Of a stretch of DNA of 64,000 nt, positions 1 through 7,918 are shown piece by piece (within the stretch, counting starts at the first letter, position 1; every line of letters begins with the position of its first letter). Position numbers and translations under genes: made by a program. A model generated the notes under the pieces. It was not told the DNA's origin, did not search any database, and was given only the letters and a program-made list of their open reading frames with translations. This stretch comes from Promethearchaeota archaeon Loki_b31 (GTDB taxonomy: Archaea > Asgardarchaeota > Lokiarchaeia > Sigyniarchaeales > SOKP01). The DNA is taken from positions 1-64,000 of the forward strand of contig NJBI01000011.1 of assembly GCA_005222975.1 (NCBI GenBank), given 5' to 3'.

Positions 1-1
1 C

Positions 2-616
2 CTGAATAAAAAGATGCCGTTCTCACCTGAGGATGGCGTGGACCATCCGGTATCCCTCTATGCGGCCACTAAAAAAGCCAATGAACTGATGTCACACAGC
101 TACAGCCATTTGTACGGCATCCCTACGACAGGGCTGCGCTTTTTTACCGTGTATGGCCCTTGGGGCCGGCCTGATATGGCTCTGTTTTTATTTACCAAAG
201 CCATTTTAAATGGCGAGCCTATTAAGGTATTTAACTACGGAAAAATGAAGCGGGACTTTACTTATATTGACGATATAGTCGAAGGCATTATCCGGATCCA
301 GGCCAAGGCACCACAAACAAAGCCGGACTGGTCTGACACCGCAGGTGCCCGCAGTGAAAGTTCTGCCCCTTATAAGTTATTTAATATAGGTAACAGTCAG
401 CCTGTGGAGCTGGAGCGTTTAATTTGTGCTATTGAGGCTGCGACGGGTAAAAAAGCAATCAGGGATTACCAGCCTATTCAACCGGGGGATGTGGAAGCGA
501 CTTTTGCCGATGTGGAAGACTTTGAGCGGCATATCGACTTTGTACCGGCCACTCCGATTGAACAAGGAGTGCAAAGTTTCGTGGATTGGTACCGGGCTTA
601 CTATCAGAACGAATAG
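2..616 (+). CDS. UDP-glucuronate 4-epimerase-like NAD-dependent epimerase (5'-truncated)
   Basis: This is the C-terminal part of a short-chain-dehydrogenase-type nucleotide-sugar epimerase. The frame is open to the window edge and reads LNKKMPFS before the first internal Met, so the N-terminal Rossmann half lies outside the window. The catalytic YxxxK is visible as YAATK, followed by the conserved FFTVYGPWGRPDMALF segment typical of UDP-GlcA 4-epimerases, which convert UDP-glucuronate to UDP-galacturonate for capsule or O-antigen. FTYIDDIVEGI and the closing FVDWYRAYY also fit the family. The next gene is convergent, 17 bp away. G+C is clearly higher than in the rest of the window and the sequence looks gammaproteobacterial. 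Family assignment is confident; exact substrate is inferred. Confidence 0.88.
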   Translation: MNKKMPFSPEDGVDHPVSLYAATKKANELMSHSYSHLYGIPTTGLRFFTVYGPWGRPDMALFLFTKAILNGEPIKVFNYGKMKRDFTYIDDIVEGIIRIQAKAPQTKPDWSDTAGARSESSAPYKLFNIGNSQPVELERLICAIEAATGKKAIRDYQPIQPGDVEATFADVEDFERHIDFVPATPIEQGVQSFVDWYRAYYQNE

Positions 617-633
617 AGCTATCCTGCCTGAAA

Positions 634-1653
634 TCAGGCAGGATTTTTAAACAAGGTTTGCCATATATCGCGGTCGGCATTTAAATCAAAGTACTTGCTG
701 GCATGCTGGGCCTGTTTGCTAAAGTAGGGCAATTTATTCAGGAAATAACTGAAGTTTTCCTGCAACGCCATGGCGTCATTTGGCGTCACCATACCATTCT
801 GGTAGCGCACTAACTCACTGCAGCCCCCGACATCGCTTAAAAACAATGGTAAACCACAGGCAGCGGCTTCAATGGCCGACATGGGCAAGCCTTCGCTGTC
901 TGACAGCAAGACCAAACCATCGTAGGCACTGAAGTTACCGAAGTTTTTTACTTCTCCGCACAACCTGATATTGCTTGCAGGCAGAATTTGCGTGGCCAGA
1001 CTGCCTTGGCCTATCACGTCAATCTGGACAGAAAAGTGATTCAGAAGATTCAGCAGATCAGGTCTTTTCGGTGCTTCCAGCCTGGCTAGATACAATAAAT
1101 TCGGAGAGTTCGGGCGTCTGTCTAATGGCGGCTCCAGGCCTGAAGCTTGTGGCTGGAAGACTTTATTGGGGATCAGCAGCAGCTTGTCCTGTTCAATTTT
1201 CAGCGTTTCCTGCGCTATCTGATAATCCGCACCTGATATGCAGATAATTTTATCGGTCAGTGCCGCCAGCCATTGTTCAATTTTGCGAAAGGCAAAGCGC
1301 AGCAAGCCGCCGTTGTAGTTAAACGACCAGCCGTGCGAAACATAATAAACCTGAACAGGGGTTAGCAATTTGACCAGCCGGGCCATCACGCCGGCATGTG
1401 CAGAGCTGGCCACCAACAAACCAATATTGTGCTGGCGGATAAACTTCTTTAACCTGAACAAATCCCGTAAAAAAAACAGTTTGCCCATGGAGGGAAGGGT
1501 GAGGCTTCGCTCGTCAGCGAAGAAGCTGTTCAGCCAGCCATGCTCAGATGAAATAAGGAAACGTCTGGAGTTTTCGCAAAAGCCTGAGACATTTTTCACC
1601 CAAGCCTGAGCACCACCAACTTCCGATTTGGTGATGATAAAACCAACATTCAT
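634..1653 (-). CDS. Glycosyltransferase, GT4 (group 1) family
   Basis: A 339-residue GT-B glycosyltransferase. The N-terminus (MNVGFIITKSEVGGAQ) carries the usual group 1 opening with a GGA(Q) loop, and the C-terminal half has the sugar-nucleotide binding stretch LLSDSEGLPMSAIEAAACGLP with the E-x7-E type signature. It would transfer a sugar from a nucleotide donor to a lipid-linked or growing glycan at the inner membrane. It lies 3 bp after the sugar transferase gene on the same strand, so the two are probably co-transcribed in an exopolysaccharide or capsule locus. Donor and acceptor cannot be deduced. It belongs to the bacterial block at the left end of the window. Confidence 0.85.
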   Translation of the reverse strand: MNVGFIITKSEVGGAQAWVKNVSGFCENSRRFLISSEHGWLNSFFADERSLTLPSMGKLFFLRDLFRLKKFIRQHNIGLLVASSAHAGVMARLVKLLTPVQVYYVSHGWSFNYNGGLLRFAFRKIEQWLAALTDKIICISGADYQIAQETLKIEQDKLLLIPNKVFQPQASGLEPPLDRRPNSPNLLYLARLEAPKRPDLLNLLNHFSVQIDVIGQGSLATQILPASNIRLCGEVKNFGNFSAYDGLVLLSDSEGLPMSAIEAAACGLPLFLSDVGGCSELVRYQNGMVTPNDAMALQENFSYFLNKLPYFSKQAQHASKYFDLNADRDIWQTLFKNPA

Positions 1654-1656
1654 ACC

Positions 1657-2190
1657 TTAGCGTCCCATGCCAAAGATCACTACCTTTAAGGTAGCGAACA
1701 AGATCCTGATATCCAGCCAAAACGAGTGGTGTTTGATATAAAAAATATCATATTTATGCTTCCAGACTGCGTCCTCAACCGATGCCCCATAAGGATAACG
1801 CACCTGCGCCAGACCGGTGATACCCGGTTTAACGGCGTGACGGAAGCGGTAATACACGATGGATTTTTCCAGCTCTTCGATAAAGACCTCGCGCTCAGGC
1901 CGGGGACCGATCAGCGACATATCGCCCAGAAAGACATTCAGCAACTGAGGCAACTCATCAATACGGGTTTTGCGGATAAAATTGCCTACTTTGGTGATAC
2001 GGCTGTCATTTTCTTCTGTGCCGGCAGCGGAGTCCATATACCATGGCTGGCAAACGGTTATGGAGCCAAAAGAAGACAATATCCGGTCTCTGGCAAACCC
2101 GGGCACATACGAATGGGGAAACAGGATTGCAGTGCTGGTTTTCATTTTTTCATTATGATCTGTTGTCATGTCTTTAACTTCACCGTTCAC
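1657..2190 (-). CDS. Chimeric ORF: C-terminal half of a bacterial sugar transferase joined to an unrelated N-terminus
   Basis: Residues from about 58 to 177 match the C-terminal half of polyprenyl-phosphate sugar-1-phosphate transferases (WcaJ/PglC-like): RITKVGNFIRKTRIDELPQL, GDMSLIGPRPERE and KPGITGLAQVRYPYG. The membrane helix and the KFRSM region that should precede them are missing. Residues 16-54 instead read like the start of a different protein (MKTSTAILFPHSYVPGFARD, then CQPWYMDS), which I only vaguely recognise from anaerobic deltaproteobacterial hypothetical proteins. The switch falls at about 2017-2031. An assembly join is the simplest reading; a true gene fusion would be catalytically doubtful. 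If the N-terminal part is real, its start could be Met1, Met8 or Met16 (2145). Confidence 0.6.
   Translation of the reverse strand: MNGEVKDMTTDHNEKMKTSTAILFPHSYVPGFARDRILSSFGSITVCQPWYMDSAAGTEENDSRITKVGNFIRKTRIDELPQLLNVFLGDMSLIGPRPEREVFIEELEKSIVYYRFRHAVKPGITGLAQVRYPYGASVEDAVWKHKYDIFYIKHHSFWLDIRILFATLKVVIFGMGR
2017..2031. other. Probable sequence join inside an ORF
   Basis: Protein homology changes here from a truncated sugar transferase (left) to an unrelated N-terminal segment (right). The join is inferred from family architecture: a sugar transferase should have a membrane helix and a KFRSM motif upstream, and neither is present. Confidence 0.45.
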
Positions 2191-2209
2191 AAGCTTCCCT
2201 CCTCACCCC

Positions 2210-2410
2210 TCACTCATCCTTTCCTTCAAGATGACAATTGCAATGATGATCACCGCATTCAGGGCATACATAAACAGGATTCTCATTTTCAGATTTATTT
2301 CCGGTTTTCCTTAACCAGAACCAGATCAATGCCGCTGCAATTATAAACAGCAACAAGATAACTACTAACAGCAACAGCAACAAAAATACAATTAATAAGT
2401 GAAACAGCAA
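2210..2410 (-). CDS. Small membrane protein with a cytoplasmic CxxC tail
   Basis: A 66-residue protein. Residues 1 to about 34 are almost wholly hydrophobic (one, possibly re-entrant, membrane helix), ending in RKTG as a positive anchor. The tail has CPECGDHHCNCHLEG, a cluster of Cys and His that could bind a metal. I do not recognise the family. It sits between the chimeric ORF and the virus-like block and shares the higher G+C of the left end. It may come from the same source as the right part of the chimeric ORF. Confidence 0.55.
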   Translation of the reverse strand: MLFHLLIVFLLLLLLVVILLLFIIAAALIWFWLRKTGNKSENENPVYVCPECGDHHCNCHLEGKDE

Positions 2411-2507
2411 CTAACTTTAGCGAGCCATAAAATTAGTGGGCTACGCTTGTACCCCCCCCACAAAAGATTCTTATGTTTTTTTCCAAAAAACATTTCACGA
2501 CATAAAT
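2411..2507. other. Boundary between the bacterial block and the virus-like block, with a poly-C tract
   Basis: Base use changes abruptly here. To the left is bacterial sequence of moderate G+C. From about 2460 the + strand becomes strikingly poor in G, because the leftward genes are G- and T-rich on their coding strand. A run of eight C residues occupies 2452-2459 right at the change. I see no coding potential, no integrase gene and no matching direct repeat at the other end of the virus-like block. Confidence 0.5.
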
Positions 2508-2819
2508 CTAACCATCTTCTTCAGACAATACAGCAACAAAACCGAACCTTTCGACAACTCCCATTTTGTCATACTCCACCTTATTTTCCACCATCATCTT
2601 ATAAACACCACAATCCTTATAACTATCAAATTCGCTACAGTCAGAACCTCTTTCATCCCACGAAAGACAACAATTCATTACATCCCCCAACGAGATTTCA
2701 TTTCGATACGCTATTACATAATCCACTATATCATTACACTTAAAATATCGATTAAAATTAGCCTTTATAATTTCCTTCACCAAATCAACCGACAACAACT
2801 TACACAACCCCAATTCCAA
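2508..2819 (-). CDS. Hypothetical virus-like protein, last gene of the leftward operon
   Basis: A 103-residue soluble protein with no family I recognise. It contains four cysteines in the middle (CNDIV, NCCLS, DCSEF, DCGVY) and an acidic C-terminus. It follows the 68-residue ORF with a 2-bp gap and shares the T/G-rich coding-strand bias of the operon, which supports its being real. It is the last gene before the block boundary, and no gene follows it in the same direction. Confidence 0.5.
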   Translation of the reverse strand: MELGLCKLLSVDLVKEIIKANFNRYFKCNDIVDYVIAYRNEISLGDVMNCCLSWDERGSDCSEFDSYKDCGVYKMMVENKVEYDKMGVVERFGFVAVLSEEDG

Positions 2820-2821
2820 AT

Positions 2822-3028
2822 TTAAACCAGATTACTTCTTATCTTTCTATACGACACATTAGACAAGCAACAAGCCACCTTAACTTCTTTTTTATTTTTT
2901 CCAATAGTAAAAACGCTTACCCTAACCGACCATATTACCCAGCACCCAATTTGAATTATCTTTTCCAATTTAGTAAACTTTTTTGGAGTATTTCTCCACC
3001 ATTTAACTAACTTCGTCAAACTTTTCAC
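2822..3028 (-). CDS. Small basic hypothetical protein of the virus-like block
   Basis: A 68-residue protein rich in Lys, Arg and Trp (KLVKWWRNTPKK), followed by a moderately hydrophobic stretch containing IGCWVIWSVRVSVFTIG. It could be a small DNA-binding or membrane-associated protein, but I do not recognise it. It overlaps the end of the upstream gene by 26 bp, which is common in this tightly packed operon. Confidence 0.4.
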   Translation of the reverse strand: MKSLTKLVKWWRNTPKKFTKLEKIIQIGCWVIWSVRVSVFTIGKNKKEVKVACCLSNVSYRKIRSNLV

Positions 3029-3317
3029 CTTCTTTTTTTAATTTCATTTGCTTTTTTGCTTTATACCCGCAAAAAGGACAATAGTTAACCCTACTAACAT
3101 AACCCCAGTTTACCACGCACAGACTACCATTTTCACGCTCAAAACACCTAATCATAGACGCAGTATAACCCCATTCTACTTGCGAGCCAACAACGCTACA
3201 CTCGTGTAACTCATTATTTTTCCATTTTTTAATCTTTTTCTTTATTTCCTTAATATTTTCTTTTTCTATTTCTTTCATTCTTTCCCACGCCTTCCTTTCT
3301 TTTTTCATTAAACTCAA
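3003..3317 (-). CDS. Hypothetical protein with N-terminal basic coiled coil and C-terminal Cys pair
   Basis: A 104-residue protein. Residues 4-34 are a highly charged Lys/Glu heptad-like helix. The second half holds C40, C59, C68 and a CPFCGYK motif near residues 81-87, so a zinc site is likely. The start overlaps the stop of the replication protein gene by 4 bp (ATGA arrangement), a sign of translational coupling. Function unknown; it may assist replication, given its neighbour. Confidence 0.5.
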   Translation of the reverse strand: MSLMKKERKAWERMKEIEKENIKEIKKKIKKWKNNELHECSVVGSQVEWGYTASMIRCFERENGSLCVVNWGYVSRVNYCPFCGYKAKKQMKLKKEGEKFDEVS

Positions 3318-4441
3318 TATTTTTCCCTCAATGTTTTTTGAACCAAATATTCATCCTTTATCAGACCTTCCTCGTCAACCATTCTATTTTTAATATCGTC
3401 AATCACCCTCTTATAAATATACGCACCCACTTTTCCAATGCTATTGTAATAATCAACCATCTCATCTTTTGACGCCATTACCATATACAAAGCCTCACCC
3501 ACAGGAAACATACCAACCGTTTCTAACACCTTTTCCCACTCACCCTGCACTTCACCTTCAGGATCGAAATCAACATTTAAACTATTATACCACTTCTTAG
3601 CATTTGGTTTCAAATATTTTGATTCAGTATACTTATAAAAATCTTTTTTAACATATTCTTCCAAATTCATGTAATGCATTATCTCTCTCGCATGAGCAAT
3701 ACCGTTACCCCACTTCTTAAAGAAATAGTAACCCAGCAACAACTCAATGCGCGATTTACCCTTATTCATAGCATAACCATATTGCGTCGCAAACCACTTT
3801 TTCCAATCCATTTTATCCCACGACTTTGGATGAATCAACTTTTTTAAGTCAATTTCTTTAAACCTTTTTACAATAAAATCGACCTCAACCATAGCAACCC
3901 CTTTCGCGCTAACATATTCCATTTTCCTTAGTACCTTACCCTTAAAAGACCTAATCTTTTTTAACCGTTTATCCAAATCATCTTTCTTACATTTTATCGT
4001 TCTATTTATAAAATCAAACAACACATGATAATGTGGCCACTCACCACCCTTAATTGGACTTTTACAAACATTGCAGAACACCCATCCTTCACGCTCTTTA
4101 TCGCGAGTAAAATAAACCTTTTTATCACAAGTTTTACAGAATATCATCGTACCCTCCTCGTACTTCCAGAAATACTTGAAACCCCAGAACTTATTCCGCA
4201 ACTTGTTAAAACAATCCGTTAAAGCAGTCCCTAACTCGCCATGTTTACCAAAATAAACCTCAAAACTTTCGGGACTAAAAGTAAATACCGCATGCCACTT
4301 CCATTTAGCATTGGTGACGCTCATAATCTTACTCTGCATATTTTTTAACGACCTGATATCGCTTATTCTTTTGCCCCGCACGGTATAAAACATACCAACC
4401 GTGTGATATTCTACTTTTACTACAACACCCTTACCACTCAA
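3314..4441 (-). CDS. HUH-family rolling-circle replication initiator with inserted zinc ribbon
   Basis: A 375-residue protein that I assign to the HUH endonucleases used for rolling-circle replication by plasmids and viruses. Motif I is seen as HAVFTFSP (residues 50-57). The metal-binding HUH motif is WPHYHVLF (H137, H139). Candidate catalytic tyrosines are Y221 and Y223 in QYGYAMNKGK with the following Lys227. Between motifs I and II there are two CxxC pairs (C102/C105 and C123/C126) forming a zinc ribbon, an insertion found in some plasmid and archaeal Reps. The long Lys-rich C-terminal half shows no helicase motifs I recognise. It overlaps the preceding gene by 11 bp. Assignment is by motif reading only; the nicking site was not located. 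Confidence 0.72.
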   Translation of the reverse strand: MSGKGVVVKVEYHTVGMFYTVRGKRISDIRSLKNMQSKIMSVTNAKWKWHAVFTFSPESFEVYFGKHGELGTALTDCFNKLRNKFWGFKYFWKYEEGTMIFCKTCDKKVYFTRDKEREGWVFCNVCKSPIKGGEWPHYHVLFDFINRTIKCKKDDLDKRLKKIRSFKGKVLRKMEYVSAKGVAMVEVDFIVKRFKEIDLKKLIHPKSWDKMDWKKWFATQYGYAMNKGKSRIELLLGYYFFKKWGNGIAHAREIMHYMNLEEYVKKDFYKYTESKYLKPNAKKWYNSLNVDFDPEGEVQGEWEKVLETVGMFPVGEALYMVMASKDEMVDYYNSIGKVGAYIYKRVIDDIKNRMVDEEGLIKDEYLVQKTLREKY

Positions 4442-4613
4442 GATTTACCGACACCCCAATACCATCAAATTCACCCTTAGCAAACACATTCCATTTTCCA
4501 CAGACAACACACTTCCAAGCCACAATTACCTGTCCAATATACCCATACCCACGACCACTAACCTTCATTTGATACACATTATTACATTCCCCATTTTTAC
4601 ACTTTAGATCCAC
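4431..4613 (-). CDS. Small zinc-ribbon protein
   Basis: A 60-residue protein with C5 and C10 (CKNGEC) near the N-terminus and CVVCGKW at about residues 35-41, a four-Cys zinc ribbon. Such mini zinc proteins are frequent in archaeal viruses, where they often act as DNA-binding regulators. It overlaps the Rep gene downstream and the next zinc ribbon upstream, so all are read as one operon. No specific function can be assigned. Confidence 0.55.
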   Translation of the reverse strand: MDLKCKNGECNNVYQMKVSGRGYGYIGQVIVAWKCVVCGKWNVFAKGEFDGIGVSVNLEW

Positions 4614-4794
4614 TCTTAACCACCATTTTAACTATTTTTCCCGTACCATCCAAATTAACAAATTTGTTAAAACAACTATCGCAATAATTTTCTATCCCAC
4701 TATTTCCATACAATTCATATCCACATTGCCGACAAACAAATTTTACGATCTTACCATAGTTTTTTTCATTATTCATTACCTTATTCACCCTCAA
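4597..4794 (-). CDS. Small zinc-ribbon protein
   Basis: A 65-residue protein with two clear Cys pairs, CRQCGYEL and YCDSCFNK, spaced as in a rubredoxin-like or transcription-factor zinc ribbon. Met1 and Met7 are both possible starts. It overlaps its neighbours on both sides (17 bp and 4 bp). Probably nucleic-acid binding; the role is unknown. Confidence 0.58.
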   Translation of the reverse strand: MRVNKVMNNEKNYGKIVKFVCRQCGYELYGNSGIENYCDSCFNKFVNLDGTGKIVKMVVKSGSKV

Positions 4795-4976
4795 CCGTAT
4801 TTTTTTACCAGAACAATCGACTTAACCTTATATTTAGTCTCTTTGTTAAACAATTTAACAAAATCTAACACAAGTTTTTTTATTTGAACACACAACATAA
4901 CATTCCCATTCTCCCATGTTATTGCCAACGCCACCATCCTAAAATCGCTACGACCACCACTACAACGCAACTCCAT
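4791..4976 (-). CDS. Hypothetical protein of the leftward virus-like operon
   Basis: A 61-residue protein of mixed alpha/beta character (RMVALAITWENGNVMLCVQI), with no motif I recognise. It begins directly after the stop of the 243-residue zinc-ribbon protein and overlaps the next gene by 4 bp. Its reality is supported by operon position and matching strand bias only. Confidence 0.45.
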   Translation of the reverse strand: MELRCSGGRSDFRMVALAITWENGNVMLCVQIKKLVLDFVKLFNKETKYKVKSIVLVKKYG

Positions 4977-5708
4977 TTACTGCACCAACCCCATTTTTTT
5001 CAGAAACCACCTTTTAACATCCAATATAATTTTCACACCTCTTTCCATAGAATCCATTGCATCACCACCCCCAATACAACTTTTAGGAATCCACAAATCC
5101 CCTTTTTTACCAAACAACTCCACCAACACAGCCATATCACTCGTCCTTATTATCTGTCTAACATCAAACGGTACCAAAACATTACCATCACCCTCCTTCC
5201 CAGACTCAGTACCAACATCAAGACTTTTTCTCGTAGCATAAGGATATATCATACAACCACAATTTTTACAAAACACCTTTCCATCTTTATCTTTAACGCC
5301 AGTTATCCATTTCCCACACCCCTCACACGCATACGACACAACAAACCTTTTCTTTTCAGCAACTCCATTATCAACAACATCCATTTTTACCACACCCTCT
5401 CGCTTTTCCAACTCCTTATAACCGCCACCCGTATCAGTTCTAACTATTTCCCTTTCAGGAATCCTACCTAACTTTTCGTAACCCAATCTCTTTTGAGCAT
5501 CCTTTACATCCATAATATTTTTTATAATTAAATCCTCTTCTCCAATTTTTTTGTTCAGAAAAGTTTTCGCCCCGTTATATGCCTGCTCTGGACTCACACC
5601 ACCAACATCCAACATAACACCAATTCTATAACCATACGATTGAAAGTCCCGCGTATACTTCCTATGTATAGAAATCTTAATTTCTTTTATTCTTACCACA
5701 ACAACCAC
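4977..5708 (-). CDS. Virus-like protein with internal zinc ribbon and C-terminal 'WIPKS' domain
   Basis: A 243-residue protein. The N-terminal 60 residues (KISIHRKYTRDFQSYGYRIG) resemble the beta-strand-rich front of small single-stranded nucleic-acid-binding viral proteins, though this is only an impression. A zinc ribbon follows (CEGCGKW with CKNCGC, about residues 132-156). The C-terminus holds AVLVELFGKKGDLWIPKSCI, a motif seen in many phage hypothetical proteins of unknown function. The start is GTG at 5708; a second in-frame GTG nine bases on is equally plausible. It lies next to the small ORF at 5711-5875 and may serve replication or DNA protection. Confidence 0.5.
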   Translation of the reverse strand: MVVVVRIKEIKISIHRKYTRDFQSYGYRIGVMLDVGGVSPEQAYNGAKTFLNKKIGEEDLIIKNIMDVKDAQKRLGYEKLGRIPEREIVRTDTGGGYKELEKREGVVKMDVVDNGVAEKKRFVVSYACEGCGKWITGVKDKDGKVFCKNCGCMIYPYATRKSLDVGTESGKEGDGNVLVPFDVRQIIRTSDMAVLVELFGKKGDLWIPKSCIGGGDAMDSMERGVKIILDVKRWFLKKMGLVQ

Positions 5709-5710
5709 AC

Positions 5711-5875
5711 CTATTCCACACTTTTCAATTTATCGTAATCGTTTAATATTTTCGCAACCTTTAACAAAGTCAGTTGCTCTTTAGTTTCAGAATCGTAAAA
5801 ATACGCACCAAACCTACCGTACTTTACCACATACCGATCCACTACAACCAGTATTTTTTTCTTACTTTTTATCAT
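5711..5875 (-). CDS. Small hypothetical protein (54 aa)
   Basis: Reading the minus strand from ATG at 5875 gives a 54-residue frame that stops 2 bp before the GTG of the next gene. It starts MIKSKKKILVVVDRYVVKYG and ends DYDKLKSVE. A G-rich stretch (GGGGGT) lies about nine bases before the ATG as a possible ribosome-binding site. The frame fills an otherwise empty gap in the operon and has the same coding bias. No family recognised. Confidence 0.5.
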   Translation of the reverse strand: MIKSKKKILVVVDRYVVKYGRFGAYFYDSETKEQLTLLKVAKILNDYDKLKSVE

Positions 5876-5993
5876 AAATTTTTACCCCCTTTTTTATTAC
5901 AATTTTTATTTAATTCAGAACCAATTCAAACCACGCAAAAAACAAAAAAAAAAATATTTATTTAATCTCAATTTTCAACAGCTAACAACAACA

Positions 5994-6464
5994 CTACCCA
6001 AACATCTTTTTACCGCAGTTGACACAATAAGCATTCCCATCATTATCTCTTTCTATATAGACCTTACCTGCACAACCCTTGCAATAATATTGCTTGCTAC
6101 TTTTAGTCATACCGCCACCGCTAGAACCCTTAGTTCCTTGAACGCTCGTTGTTCCATACCTCTTACTCTTAAACCTCGGCGTACCGTCAGACTTTTTACC
6201 GCCCCAAGTACAATTTCTATGAGCACCCATCGTCATCCTATACAACACATGTAACTCCTTATTCTTTTTAGGCGAATTACTATACATAACCTTCTTATAC
6301 TGACTACCATCTGGATACGGCAACATAAGAGATTTAACAATCGAAAACATAGCTATACCCCGATTACCACCCATAGACAGACCAACCCAGACAACTTTAC
6401 CATCAAAAGGATTTTTACCATCCCTTGGTGGCAACACCTTTTCCAGAAATTCACCAACCTGCAT
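5994..6464 (-). CDS. Virus-like protein with C-terminal zinc ribbon
   Basis: A 156-residue protein. The middle is basic and rich in Gly, Ser and Thr (about residues 88-120, e.g. KGSSGGGMTKSSK), so probably flexible. The C-terminus has CKGCAGK and CVNCGKKM, a four-Cys zinc ribbon. Its stop precedes a roughly 120-bp AT-rich gap, and its start abuts the gene for the small membrane protein. It may be a virion or regulatory protein; I do not recognise it. Confidence 0.5.
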   Translation of the reverse strand: MQVGEFLEKVLPPRDGKNPFDGKVVWVGLSMGGNRGIAMFSIVKSLMLPYPDGSQYKKVMYSNSPKKNKELHVLYRMTMGAHRNCTWGGKKSDGTPRFKSKRYGTTSVQGTKGSSGGGMTKSSKQYYCKGCAGKVYIERDNDGNAYCVNCGKKMFG

Positions 6465-6794
6465 TTAAGCCGTCACCCCATCGGACTTGTCATTAACATT
6501 ACCTATGAAATCGAGTATTTCCTTAACCATCTTTTCGTAATCAACTTCGCCATTTTTAAACACATCCGCCAAATATTTCTTTTTTATAGAATCTATCAAC
6601 AACTTTATCAACTTTTTGTAGAAGTTATATTTCAACTTAAAAGTACTCTTATCAATAACAACAGCATCAGCTTTCTCGCCCGTAATAGATTTATACAATT
6701 TCTTAAAATCTTTTTTCCGCTTAAACAACCATAACAGGAACGACAAAACCGTAGTAACCGAAAAAGTTATTACACCAATAGTTATATCCAACAT
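6465..6794 (-). CDS. Small membrane-anchored protein
   Basis: A 109-residue protein with an N-terminal transmembrane helix (residues 3-24, ITIGVITFSVTTVLSFLLWL) followed by a strongly basic region (FKRKKDFKK) and helical, Lys-rich cytoplasmic part. By the positive-inside rule the C-terminus would face the cytoplasm or virion interior. It sits among other membrane and structural candidates, so a virion membrane protein or a spanin/assembly role is possible but unproven. Confidence 0.5.
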   Translation of the reverse strand: MLDITIGVITFSVTTVLSFLLWLFKRKKDFKKLYKSITGEKADAVVIDKSTFKLKYNFYKKLIKLLIDSIKKKYLADVFKNGEVDYEKMVKEILDFIGNVNDKSDGVTA

Positions 6795-7465
6795 TATTTC
6801 ATTATCCCCCTTTGCATTTCCATCAGAGTAAGCTTTGAAGCATAGCTTTTGCCCTCTCTCGCATACTTTTCAGCCAGAGCAATCATTTCCGCCCGCTCAA
6901 AACTCTTTTCCAAATTACCCCTTAAGAACTCACGCTTTCTATTCCACACGACCTCAAATTGTTTAGGAATATCTCTCACAAACTTTTTATCAACCCTCCT
7001 AAACGCCGACGCCACCATACTAATACGCCCCGCCATCTCTTTCGGAATTCCTTCAGCTTTTTTCAGATTTTCCAACTGTCTAGTCACAACCTTAGCATAT
7101 CTGCGAAATTCACGCCTCAAATGTTCGTCTTCTTCGCCTTTACCACCGTACCATTTTTGAACTTTCTCTTCATAAGTTAACTTTTTAGGCACAGCCTTAG
7201 GCAATATACCACCAAATAGACCAGCAACTCCTTTGAGCAAACCTAATTTGAAACCTAGGACTTTTCCAATAAAATCACCAACCCCTTTAAACGCTTTACC
7301 AAAAACACCACCCACAGCTTTAAGTGGATCAAATTTTTTCGCTAGCACAATAAACGCAAGTACAGCAATACCAAGCCCACCAAAAATCAACAAGTACTTC
7401 GCCAACTTTCCTATACCCTTTCTTACTTCAGGTTGCATCAACATTTGACCAGCCAACATAGCCAT
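6794..7465 (-). CDS. Virus-like membrane protein with glycine-rich region
   Basis: A 223-residue protein. One strong membrane helix lies near residues 23-42 (KYLLIFGGLGIAVLAFIVLA). It is followed by a glycine/phenylalanine-rich, amphipathic segment (VGGVFGKAFKGVGDFIGK) that could insert in a membrane or form repeated helices, and then a charged helical C-terminus (about residues 95-223). It is flanked by two other structural candidates. I infer a virion membrane component; no family was recognised. Confidence 0.5.
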   Translation of the reverse strand: MAMLAGQMLMQPEVRKGIGKLAKYLLIFGGLGIAVLAFIVLAKKFDPLKAVGGVFGKAFKGVGDFIGKVLGFKLGLLKGVAGLFGGILPKAVPKKLTYEEKVQKWYGGKGEEDEHLRREFRRYAKVVTRQLENLKKAEGIPKEMAGRISMVASAFRRVDKKFVRDIPKQFEVVWNRKREFLRGNLEKSFERAEMIALAEKYAREGKSYASKLTLMEMQRGIMK

Positions 7466-7477
7466 TTTTTACAACAC

Positions 7478-7894
7478 CTACCGAACTTCTTTATACCCAG
7501 ATCTTGAACCACGCCCAGAACCCCCCGCACCTAACAACTTATCTAAATTAATCAAACCCATCAACTTAGACAAATGCTTTCCACCCGTAGCTAGATTTTG
7601 TAGAAAATCAGCCAACCTATCTAAACTGTCCTTACCCACACTAACATCAAACGCCCTAAGCGTTAAATCCAACAATTGAACATTATCGCCAACAGTATCT
7701 ATAATTTCAAATAGACCATCAGCATTCCAATTTCTTACCTTTTCGTACACTGGTTCTAATTTTTCCCCTATACTCAACAACTTATCCAACACCACCAGAC
7801 CAACACCTAGTCCAGCTATCATCGGTAAATTTTCCGCTATCTTCTCCCAGCTAAACAATTTCTTCAACTTATCCTTCGTTTCAACCAAATCCAT
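7478..7894 (-). CDS. Hypothetical structural candidate
   Basis: A 138-residue mostly helical protein with one hydrophobic segment (MIAGLGVGLVVLDKLLSIG, about residues 25-43) and a glycine/arginine-rich tail (GAGGSGRGSRSGYKEVR) that could contact DNA. It is the second gene of the leftward operon, directly after the candidate capsid gene, which suggests a virion protein. No recognised homologue. Confidence 0.48.
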   Translation of the reverse strand: MDLVETKDKLKKLFSWEKIAENLPMIAGLGVGLVVLDKLLSIGEKLEPVYEKVRNWNADGLFEIIDTVGDNVQLLDLTLRAFDVSVGKDSLDRLADFLQNLATGGKHLSKLMGLINLDKLLGAGGSGRGSRSGYKEVR

Positions 7895-7918
7895 TTACAA
7901 CACCTCAATTCAGCAATA

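Noticed and set aside
1726..2346. 206-codon + strand ORF
   Set aside because: Antisense to the sugar transferase-like ORF and the small membrane protein, with no family features.
4884..5471. Long + strand ORF in the virus-like block
   Set aside because: Rich in His, Thr, Pro and Asn in a way that mirrors the G-poor strand; it is the complement of well-supported leftward genes.
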